A DNA stretch of 6,916 bases from CBDTYW01 sp965364735 (GTDB lineage Bacteria > Actinomycetota > Nitriliruptoria > Nitriliruptorales > Nitriliruptoraceae), in contig CBDTYW010000206.1 of NCBI GenBank assembly GCA_965364735.1, positions 1-6,916 of the forward strand. Reading direction: 5' to 3'. A model generated the notes under the pieces. It did no database searches. It saw only the letters and a list, made by a program, of their open reading frames with translations, and had not been told where the DNA came from. Both the position numbers and the translations under genes were made by a program. Positions 1-4,898 of the stretch are shown here, in pieces; positions within the stretch are counted from its first letter, which is position 1, and each line of letters starts with the position of its first letter.

Positions 1-160
1 GCCCGTCGCGCGCATAGGTCACAAGGCCGTCGGCCATCACCGTCATTTCGTCCAGCGTGCGGATCATCGGATCGCGGATCTGGGCGTCATCCACCAACTC
101 GCTGCGAATCCGCAGGCTGGTGATCGGGGTCCGCAGGTCGTGCCCGACGGCGGCCAGCAG
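1..160 (-). other. Histidine kinase HisKA (H-box) fragment and join zone
   Basis: On the minus strand this stretch encodes the dimerisation and phospho-acceptor domain of a sensor histidine kinase: His126 in HDLRTP, then about 45 residues of HisKA helices. The ATPase domain would lie beyond the left edge. The VGHDLRTPITSLRIR form is, from general knowledge, frequent in alphaproteobacterial EnvZ-like kinases, which would not fit an actinobacterial locus. Bases 143-160 encode LLAAVG, a string plausible both for an acyl-CoA dehydrogenase helix and for the residues just before a kinase H-box. The switch therefore probably falls there. Third-position G/C is high on both sides, so composition does not place the join. 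Confidence 0.7.
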
Positions 161-517
161 GGGGGCCGCGAACCCGGAGGTGGGCAGGAGCGGGATGGCC
201 GCGAGCGCGCGGCCGCACTCCTCGACGATGACGCCGAGCTCGGCGAGGGAGTATCCGGATCCGCCAGCCGACTCGGCGATGGCGAGGCCCGTCCAGCCCA
301 TCTCGACGGCGCTGGCCCAGAGCGTCGCATCCATGCCGTCAGAACCCATGACCTCGCGGACACGCGTCGTCGGGGAACGGTCGGCGAGGAACTTGCGCGT
401 CGTGTCACGCAGGAGCGTCTGCTCCTCGGTGAGCGCGTACTGGATCTCGTCGTCGCCGGCGGGCAACGTCGGTCCCCGCCAGCTGGTGTCGGTCGTGGGG
501 CTGGGGGTGATCGTCAT
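1..517 (-). CDS. Acyl-CoA dehydrogenase N-terminal part joined in frame to a histidine kinase HisKA fragment (partial, probably chimeric)
   Basis: The gene reads leftward from ATG at 515-517 and stays open to the window edge (172 codons visible). A Shine-Dalgarno GAGGAG (524-529) lies 6 bases before the ATG. Residues about 25-120 are a typical acyl-CoA dehydrogenase N-terminal helical domain: a TEEQ/LLRDTTRKFLADRSP-type first helix, then EMGWTGLAIAE, GGSGYSLAELGVIVEECGRAL and IPLLPTS. At about residue 120-125 (LLAAVG) the similarity changes abruptly. What follows is HDLRTPITSLRIRSE, the phospho-acceptor H-box of EnvZ-like sensor kinases (His126), then a second HisKA helix with RTLDEMTVMADGLV and YARDG. 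A dehydrogenase should instead continue into its beta-barrel and FAD-binding part. The 41-base gap to the upstream dehydrogenase suggests the first part is a normal second FadE subunit. I infer that the kinase part comes from another locus or organism and that the join is artificial. A true fusion is possible but has no sensible domain logic. Confidence 0.8.
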   Translation of the reverse strand, partial: MTITPSPTTDTSWRGPTLPAGDDEIQYALTEEQTLLRDTTRKFLADRSPTTRVREVMGSDGMDATLWASAVEMGWTGLAIAESAGGSGYSLAELGVIVEECGRALAAIPLLPTSGFAAPLLAAVGHDLRTPITSLRIRSELVDDAQIRDPMIRTLDEMTVMADGLVTYARDG

Positions 518-558
518 GTCGGGCTCCTCGTGCGTCTCGTACGTCTCTGCGTGCAGCG

Positions 559-1776
559 TCAGCTGCGGGGGACGTCGCGCCATGGGATGTTCTTGTCGAC
601 GCGCGGCTCACCGGGAAGGCCCAGGACGCGCTCGCCGAGGATGTTGCGCATGATCTCTGAAGTGCCGCCCTCGATGGAGTTGGCGCGGGTGCGGAGGAAC
701 GCAGACGACGGCGTCACGTAGGCGTCGTCGCCCTCCGGGACCCGGAGCTCGTAGCCGAACGGATGGAGCAGCCCGTCCGCCCCGAGCGTCTCGAGCGCGA
801 AGGCGCTGACCTCCTTGTTGAGGTCGGCCCACTGCAGCTTCGACGTGGAGCCCTCGGGTCCGGGGACGCCGGACTTGGCTGCCTGCGCGCCGCGGTGGGT
901 GGTCAGGCGGAGCGCCTCGCACTGACCGAACAGCCGCAGCACCTCATCACGGGCAACCGGATCCGCGACGCCGTCGAGGTCGCGGGTGCGGTCGAGCGCT
1001 GCCAGGGCGATCGCGATGATGCCGTCGCCGCGGGGTCGGGTCTGTCCGCCGATCGCGACGCGCTCGTTCATCAGCGTCGTCATCGCGACGCGCCAGCCCT
1101 CCCCGACGTCGCCGACCCGATGGTCGTCCGGGACGCGCGTGTCGTTGAAGAACACCTCGTTGAACTCAGCCTCACCGGTGATCTGGTAGAGCGGCCGGAC
1201 CTCCACGCCCTCGGCGTGCATGTCCACGATGAAGTAGGTGAGCCCACGGTGCTTCACCTGATCCGCGTCGTGGCGAGCGACGAGGAGCCCGAACGATGCG
1301 AGATGTCCGAGCGTCGTCCAGACCTTCTGTCCGTTGATGATCCAGTCGGTGCCGTCCTTGACGGCCGTGGTCGCGAGGCCCGCGAGGTCGGACCCGGCGC
1401 CGGGCTCGCTGAACAGCTGACACCAGATCTCCTCACAGGTGAAGAGCGGGCGGAGGTAGCGGTCCTTGTGCGCTTCGGTTCCGTGCGTGACGATCGTCGC
1501 AGCGCCCATCCCGATCCCGAGGATGTTGTTGCGACGGTTCGCGATCGACCCACCAGCGTCGCGGATCGCCTGGTTCACGATGCCCTGGAACTCCGGCGTC
1601 GCTCCGAGTCCGCCGCGCCCGACCGGGAAATCGACCCATGCGAGTCCGGCGTCGAACTGGGCACCCCAGAACTCCTGATGCTCCGTCGCTGCCGGCGGGT
1701 GCTCGTCGAGGAGACGCGTCAGCGCCTCCATGACCCGGGTCTCGACGTCCTCAACGGTCGCGGTGGTGTCAGTCAC
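559..1776 (-). CDS. Acyl-CoA dehydrogenase (FadE family), complete
   Basis: This is a 405-aa flavoprotein, the usual length for the family, that would introduce an alpha,beta double bond into an acyl-CoA using FAD and pass electrons to electron-transfer flavoprotein. Visible motifs are the family signature LFSEPGAGSDLAGL (121-134), the FAD/substrate segment INGQKVWTT (147-155), the middle beta-barrel ending near FFNDTRVP (209-216), and the C-terminal IEGGTSEIMRNILGERVLG (368-386). Glu369 of the latter is the expected catalytic base. The C-terminus IPWRDVPRS is typical of actinobacterial FadE proteins. The start is GTG at 1774-1776 with only a weak purine-rich stretch (GCGAGA) upstream; an in-frame ATG at codon 16 is the alternative. 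A second dehydrogenase begins 41 bases downstream, which recalls heteromeric FadE pairs in which one subunit carries the active site. This subunit has the catalytic residues. The substrate cannot be told from sequence; fatty acyl, steroid side chain or other CoA esters are all possible. Confidence 0.95.
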   Translation of the reverse strand: MTDTTATVEDVETRVMEALTRLLDEHPPAATEHQEFWGAQFDAGLAWVDFPVGRGGLGATPEFQGIVNQAIRDAGGSIANRRNNILGIGMGAATIVTHGTEAHKDRYLRPLFTCEEIWCQLFSEPGAGSDLAGLATTAVKDGTDWIINGQKVWTTLGHLASFGLLVARHDADQVKHRGLTYFIVDMHAEGVEVRPLYQITGEAEFNEVFFNDTRVPDDHRVGDVGEGWRVAMTTLMNERVAIGGQTRPRGDGIIAIALAALDRTRDLDGVADPVARDEVLRLFGQCEALRLTTHRGAQAAKSGVPGPEGSTSKLQWADLNKEVSAFALETLGADGLLHPFGYELRVPEGDDAYVTPSSAFLRTRANSIEGGTSEIMRNILGERVLGLPGEPRVDKNIPWRDVPRS

Positions 1777-1847
1777 AGCAGGTCTCGCAGCTCGGGAGGA
1801 GCCGACGATAGCCCCGCGCGCAGCCAGATCCGGCGGAGCGTCAGCGT

Positions 1848-1870
1848 CCGCTGACCGCGCCGGTCAGTGG
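1848..1870 (-). terminator. Short stem-loop after the 153-aa gene, weak terminator candidate
   Basis: A perfect 7-bp inverted repeat (CTGACCG, 1851-1857; CGGTCAG, 1861-1867) with a 3-base loop covers the stop codon of the 153-aa gene (1864-1866). It can be lengthened by two C-G pairs beyond one mismatch. No T-tract follows on the minus strand, so intrinsic termination is doubtful. It could equally attenuate or stabilise a transcript continuing into the dehydrogenase. The rest of 1777-1863 shows nothing clear. Confidence 0.25.
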
Positions 1871-2325
1871 TGCTGGAAGGTCAACCGTCCGGAACCGGAA
1901 CCCGGGACCGTCACCTCCGCTGACCACGCCGGCGCATCGAGCAGCGCCAGGGCGGGGTCGGGGAGCCTGTCTGGGGCGTAGAGGCTGAGGAGCCGGACCC
2001 CGATGGATCCCGCGAGCCGGAACTCCGCGGCCGAGATGCTGAGGACGTGGGAGAACGCCCCGACCATGTGCGAGGTGATGATCCCCTCGGGCGGGCGCAT
2101 GCCGTTGGTCGTCGGCTCGGTCATCAGCGGCGCGCTGAGGCACGCCATGACCCCCAGATCCCCGTGGCAGAGGAACGCGGGCGAGCCGTCGTGGAAGACG
2201 AAGACCGCAGACCGCGCCGGGACGGCGCGCTCCTCGGTCCCCACCACCGTCACGCGTGCGCGGTACATGTGCGAGAACTGCTGGGAGATGCCCGCCACGT
2301 CGGGCGCCACGATCGTCGCGGTCAT
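1864..2325 (-). CDS. Hypothetical protein, 153 aa, unrecognised
   Basis: I do not recognise the family. The start is ATG at 2323-2325, chosen because GGAGAG (2331-2336) sits 5 bases before it. The frame is open further upstream, but that part runs antisense through the phosphatase gene and is a shadow. The protein has no signal peptide and no clear membrane segment. It has a mixed alpha/beta look, with a beta-like centre (SAVFVFHDGSPAFLCHGDLG, about 39-58), a Met/Pro-rich stretch (MTEPTTNGMRPPEGIITSHM, about 68-87), and a hydrophobic ISAAEFRLAGSIGVRLLSLY segment near 97-116. Histidines at about 19, 45, 54, 86 and 92 could bind a ligand or metal, but no known site is evident. It lies 87 bases upstream of the acyl-CoA dehydrogenase on the same strand, so a link to that pathway is a guess from position. 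It is divergent from the phosphatase operon. Codon use matches the neighbours. Confidence 0.75.
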   Translation of the reverse strand: MTATIVAPDVAGISQQFSHMYRARVTVVGTEERAVPARSAVFVFHDGSPAFLCHGDLGVMACLSAPLMTEPTTNGMRPPEGIITSHMVGAFSHVLSISAAEFRLAGSIGVRLLSLYAPDRLPDPALALLDAPAWSAEVTVPGSGSGRLTFQHH

Positions 2326-2397
2326 CGAGGCTCTCCAATGTTCTGCGTCGCCCCCTGGTCCTCGTCGGACGCGGGGGCACCCGGCTGAACGACTCCG

Positions 2398-2403
2398 TAC
2401 GAT
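2398..2403 (+). promoter_or_regulatory. Probable -10 box (TACGAT) for a leaderless phosphatase mRNA
   Basis: TACGAT fits the actinobacterial TANNNT -10 pattern and ends exactly 6 bases before the ATG at 2410, so the A of the start codon would be the transcription start. No Shine-Dalgarno sequence precedes this ATG, which agrees with leaderless translation. I see no convincing -35 box. It sits in the 84-base region (2326-2409) shared with the divergent 153-aa gene. Confidence 0.5.
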
Positions 2404-2409
2404 TCGGGC

Positions 2410-2856
2410 ATGAACATCCTCATGGTCTGCCTCGGCAACACGTGCCGATCCCCTGCCGCCGAGGCCGCGCTGCGAGCGCTCACCTTGGGCTGGGACGCCC
2501 CGCCGCGCATCGCATCGGCGGGGACCTTCGTCCGTTGCGAGGGAGCACCACCAGACCCGCGCATGGTCGCGGCAGCCTCCGAGGTGGGGATCGCGATCAC
2601 GGGCACGACCCGCGCGCTGACGGTCGAGGACTTCTCCGAGTTCGACCTGCTCGTGGCCGTCGACCGGATCAACCTGGACCGGCTCCACGACCTTCGGCCC
2701 GAGGGTTCGACCGTGGAGCTGCGGTTGCTGCGCGACGATCCGGCCCACCGAGACGTCGCCGACCCGTACTCGGGCGACCTGGACGGCTACCGCCGCACGC
2801 TGGGGGTCATCCGGAGCGCGGTCGAGCGTCTCGCGACCGAGGTTGCGAACCGATGA
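2410..2856 (+). CDS. Low-molecular-weight protein tyrosine phosphatase
   Basis: This 148-aa cytoplasmic phosphatase is of the usual family length and would hydrolyse phosphotyrosine through a cysteinyl-phosphate. The P-loop is at the N-terminus: CLGNTCRSP, with nucleophile Cys7, Cys12 and Arg13. The general-acid Asp118 lies in DPYSGD (118-123). FDLLVAVDRINLDRL (78-92) matches the family's FD-AMD-N-L strand and helix. The family's usual GT..WH.G.P.D.R segment is GTFVRCEGAPPDPRM here, so the Trp-His pair is absent. This may alter substrate recognition. A relative of arsenate reductase is a lesser possibility; the DP acid motif favours a phosphatase. The start ATG has no Shine-Dalgarno sequence but has a TANNNT box at leaderless distance. 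The stop overlaps the next gene's start (ATGA), implying translational coupling with the epimerase-like protein. Bacterial relatives often regulate polysaccharide synthesis or target host proteins; nothing here decides. Confidence 0.92.
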   Translation: MNILMVCLGNTCRSPAAEAALRALTLGWDAPPRIASAGTFVRCEGAPPDPRMVAAASEVGIAITGTTRALTVEDFSEFDLLVAVDRINLDRLHDLRPEGSTVELRLLRDDPAHRDVADPYSGDLDGYRRTLGVIRSAVERLATEVANR

Positions 2857-3704
2857 CGGCACGCCCACCGCTCCTCGTTCTGCTGGCCGGCTGCGGCGAC
2901 ATCGGGCTCCGCGTCGCCGACATCGTCACCGCCGACGGTGACGTCGCGATCGGTCTGCGTCGACACGTCGATGGGCTGCCCGGGACCGTGGTCCCGTTCA
3001 CCGCCGACCTCACGCGTCCTGAGACGCTGCAGGACCTGCCGGCAGACCTCGCCGCGGTGGTCGTCTCGACGACGGCGGACAGCCGAACCGTCGAGGCCTA
3101 CCGGCAGACCTACGTCGACGGGACGCGCAACCTCATCGATGCGCTGGTCGCCTCCGGACAGCGCCCCCACCTCGTCCTCGTCTCGTCGACCGGGGTGCTG
3201 GGGGACGCCGACGGAGGGTGGGTCGACGAGACCACGCCGCCCTCGCCGCAACGCCCAACCGCCGAGGAGCTGCTCCGCGCCGAGCAGGTCGCGCTGGACG
3301 CGCCGATGCCTGTCGCCGTGTTGCGGGCCAGCGGGATCTACGGCCCGGGGCGCGAGCGCCTGCTCACACGGGCTCGCGACGGCGCGGAGCTCGCCGGACC
3401 AGGCGACGCGTGGACGAACCGCGTGCACGCCGATGACCTCGCCGCGGCCATCGTGCTGACCATCCGCCTCGGTCTGACCGGTGTGCTGCACGCCTCGGAC
3501 GACGAGCCCGTTCTCCGCGCTGAGCTGCGCAGGTGGCTCGCGGAGCAGATCGGCGCACCCATCCCTGACGGTCTTGTTCCCGAATCACCATCGCGCGGTC
3601 AGGGCAAGCGCGTGGGCAACGGTCGTCTCCGTGCAGCCGGATGGCAGCCTGCCCATCCCACGTTCCGATCCGGGTATCGCGCCATGATCGACGCCGCGGG
3701 CTGA
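2853..3704 (+). CDS. NAD(P)-dependent epimerase/dehydratase-like protein (atypical extended SDR)
   Basis: This 283-aa Rossmann-fold protein belongs to the NAD(P)-binding sugar epimerase-like group. The dinucleotide-binding loop is AGCGDIGLR (12-20) after a hydrophobic first strand. VVSTTAD (70-76) and YVDGTRNLIDAL (87-98) follow, then SSTGVLGD (111-118), LRASGIYGPGRERLL (157-171) and NRVHADDLAAAI (189-200), all characteristic positions. The classical YxxxK catalytic pair is missing: where it should lie, the sequence reads PTAEELLRAEQ (about 135-145). This resembles the YeeZ-type atypical SDRs, so it may bind a nucleotide without classical SDR catalysis, or use other residues. The start ATG at 2853 overlaps the phosphatase stop by 4 bases, so translation is coupled. 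An in-frame extension upstream exists but is antisense or out of phase with the phosphatase gene and is not coding. The substrate is unknown. Confidence 0.9.
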   Translation: MTARPPLLVLLAGCGDIGLRVADIVTADGDVAIGLRRHVDGLPGTVVPFTADLTRPETLQDLPADLAAVVVSTTADSRTVEAYRQTYVDGTRNLIDALVASGQRPHLVLVSSTGVLGDADGGWVDETTPPSPQRPTAEELLRAEQVALDAPMPVAVLRASGIYGPGRERLLTRARDGAELAGPGDAWTNRVHADDLAAAIVLTIRLGLTGVLHASDDEPVLRAELRRWLAEQIGAPIPDGLVPESPSRGQGKRVGNGRLRAAGWQPAHPTFRSGYRAMIDAAG

Positions 3705-3708
3705 GGAG
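3703..3708 (+). promoter_or_regulatory. Shine-Dalgarno site fixing the hydrolase start
   Basis: GAGGAG overlaps the TGA stop (3702-3704) of the epimerase-like gene and stands 7 bases before ATG 3716. It decides for this start over in-frame starts inside the preceding gene. Confidence 0.7.
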
Positions 3709-3715
3709 CAGGCAC

Positions 3716-4300
3716 ATGCAGGGGCACGCCGTGCTGGTGCCCGGCTGGGGCACGGCCCCGGACCGGATGCGCGGCGTCGCCCAGGCGCTCGCCGAGCGCG
3801 GCGTCACGCCGCACGTCTGGGCATACGAGCCCACCGGGTCGATCGACGACCTGTCGCGCAGGCTCACCGCGACGATGTCCGGACGCGACGACGAGCTGCA
3901 CCTCGTCGGGCACTCCCTTGGCGGGCTCATCGTCGCGAGCGCAGCGCTGCGCCACCTGCACCGACAGGTCGCGACGGTCACCACGATCAACAGCCCGTGG
4001 CGCGGGACCTGGCTCGGCTTCACCGCGCCCGGGCGGCTTGCGGCAAGTCTGCGCTGGCGTTCCGAGCCGCTCGCGCGGCTGCGTACCGAGCTGACGGAAC
4101 ACCTGGCCGAGGCGGACGGGCCGCGCTGGCTGGTCCTCGGCGTCACCGCAGACCTCGGCACGCCGTTCACCACCTCCACCGGCGTGCGTGATCCCTCTGA
4201 ACGGCTCGCCCGCCGGGTCGTGCACGCCGCCGGCCACTCCGGCGCGCTCAGCTCCGTCCGCGTCCACGCCGCGGTCGCCGACCACGTCAGCGCGTCATGA
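3716..4300 (+). CDS. Alpha/beta hydrolase, lipase/esterase-like
   Basis: This is a small (194 aa) alpha/beta hydrolase. The N-terminal strand with oxyanion-type VLVPGWG (6-12) is followed by the nucleophile elbow LVGHSLGGL (63-71), with Ser67 as nucleophile. VTTINSPWRGTW (88-99) resembles the strand after the elbow in triacylglycerol-lipase and PGAP1-like proteins. TADLGTP (145-150) offers Asp146 and AAGHSGALS (171-179) offers His174, so the triad can be complete. There is no signal peptide, so it is probably cytoplasmic. The protein is compact, without an obvious lid insertion. The gene follows the epimerase-like gene by 11 bases and is the third gene of the phosphatase operon. The substrate, a carboxylic ester or acyl group, cannot be named. 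Its stop overlaps an ATG of a possible longer form of the next small gene, but codon use argues against that start. Confidence 0.9.
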   Translation: MQGHAVLVPGWGTAPDRMRGVAQALAERGVTPHVWAYEPTGSIDDLSRRLTATMSGRDDELHLVGHSLGGLIVASAALRHLHRQVATVTTINSPWRGTWLGFTAPGRLAASLRWRSEPLARLRTELTEHLAEADGPRWLVLGVTADLGTPFTTSTGVRDPSERLARRVVHAAGHSGALSSVRVHAAVADHVSAS

Positions 4301-4395
4301 CCACCGCAAGAAGGCCACGCGTCCCTCAACCTCCGCACCGGTCCTGCCGATCATCACCACAGCAGCCAGGACGGGCCCCAGACAGGGAAACACCC

Positions 4396-4578
4396 GTGAA
4401 CCCCATCACCACCCCGCGCGACGACCAGCACAACGGTTGGAACGCACTTCTCATCGACCTCCACCGCATCACCGTGGTCCTCCGCGACCAAGCCGATGCT
4501 GCGGACTTCGCCACCCGGCTCGAAGCCGACAGGAGCCCGATCCTCGGGCCAGCCGCAGCGTTGCTGCAGAGCGTCTGA
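4396..4578 (+). CDS. Small hypothetical protein, 60 aa
   Basis: I do not recognise this protein. I chose GTG 4396, preceded by AGGGAA (4384-4389) with a fair spacing, over an in-frame ATG at 4297 that overlaps the hydrolase stop (ATGA). The extra 33 codons of the longer form are rich in Arg, Pro, Ser and Gln and use AGA, AGG, TCA, CAA and ACA with poor third-position G/C. The codons after 4396 show the strong G/C bias of the neighbours. The product has a helix-prone middle (NALLIDLHRITVVLRDQADA, about 16-35), then FATRLEADRSPILGPAAALL, with no signal peptide or membrane span. It may be the last gene of the phosphatase operon, though 95 bases separate them. It ends 6 bases from the stop of the opposing DUF6457 gene. 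A spurious open frame cannot be excluded. Confidence 0.5.
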   Translation: MNPITTPRDDQHNGWNALLIDLHRITVVLRDQADAADFATRLEADRSPILGPAAALLQSV

Positions 4579-4584
4579 CCCAGC

Positions 4585-4827
4585 TCAAGGACGCTCGAGC
4601 TGCCCGGCCACACGTCGCGCTGCCTCGAGCGCTTCGAGCGGTGTCACGCCAGCTCGCGCTGCGAGCCAGCAGCTGATCGGTGCCGCGATTCGCTCCGACG
4701 CGTGCGCCGCGACCCCGGCCATGTCCAGGAGGTCGGTGATCTCCTGCTCGGTCGGAACCGCCAGCTCCAGCTCGGACGCGTAGGCCTCGAGCCAGGAGGC
4801 TGCCGTCGGGGTCGAGCTCGTCGCCAT
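4585..4827 (-). CDS. DUF6457-type small protein beside molybdenum-cofactor genes
   Basis: This 80-aa helical protein starts at ATG 4825-4827, with AGGAG (4835-4839) 7 bases upstream. It carries the pattern I associate with DUF6457: an N-terminal SWLEAYASELEL helix (11-22), PTEQEITDLLDMAGVAAHAS (25-44), then ERIAAPISCWLAARAG (45-60) and a closing helix with EALEAARRVAGQLE. The family is known mainly from actinobacteria, as a stand-alone protein or next to or fused with molybdopterin-guanine dinucleotide synthesis proteins; its biochemical role is not established. The neighbourhood here agrees: it is divergent from moeA, with moaA just beyond. I infer an accessory role in cofactor synthesis or handling. 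No catalytic motif is visible beyond the conserved His42-Ala-Ser-Glu45 and Cys53. The family assignment is from memory of the pattern. Confidence 0.8.
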   Translation of the reverse strand: MATSSTPTAASWLEAYASELELAVPTEQEITDLLDMAGVAAHASERIAAPISCWLAARAGVTPLEALEAARRVAGQLERP

Positions 4828-4872
4828 CTCAGGGCTCCTGCGCTGTGCTCACCGGCGGACGCCGGCTCGTGG

Positions 4873-4898
4873 ATGTCGCGACGCTACCGTCGCGACAT
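4873..4898. repeat. Perfect 10-bp inverted repeat across the moeA start
   Basis: The arms ATGTCGCGAC (4873-4882) and GTCGCGACAT (4889-4898) are exact reverse complements around a 6-base centre (GCTACC). The core GTCGCGAC is itself palindromic, so it also reads as two direct copies 16 bases apart. The right arm includes the first two bases of the moeA ATG and the centre overlaps the proposed -10 box. It could be an operator for a dimeric repressor, or an RNA hairpin if transcription starts upstream. Confidence 0.6.
4885..4890 (+). promoter_or_regulatory. moeA: Probable -10 box (TACCGT) for leaderless moeA mRNA
   Basis: TACCGT fits TANNNT and ends 6 bases before ATG 4897, the same geometry as at the phosphatase gene. 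No Shine-Dalgarno sequence precedes this ATG. The box lies between the arms of the inverted repeat. No clear -35 box is seen. Confidence 0.45.

Noticed and set aside
140..721. Rightward open frames at the left end (193 and 198 aa)
   Set aside because: They are antisense to the dehydrogenase genes and carry no domain or plausible start signal.
763..1854. Long rightward open frame (363 aa) antisense to the acyl-CoA dehydrogenase
   Set aside because: It is a mirror of the well-conserved dehydrogenase in G/C-rich DNA; its product is rich in Arg, Asp and Val with no recognisable domain.
2326..2868. Upstream in-frame extension of the 153-aa gene to 334 aa
   Set aside because: The extension is antisense to the phosphatase gene and lacks family features; the Shine-Dalgarno site at 2331-2336 supports the start at 2325.
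3364..4338. Leftward open frame of 324 aa over the epimerase and hydrolase genes
   Set aside because: It is low-complexity and rich in Arg, Ser and Ala, and is antisense to two convincing genes.
4852..4865. Hairpin CCGGCG/CGCCGG in the moeA divergent region as a riboswitch or terminator
   Set aside because: It is only 6 bp with a tiny loop, has no T-tract, and is too small for a molybdenum-cofactor riboswitch; such repeats are expected by chance in this G/C content.
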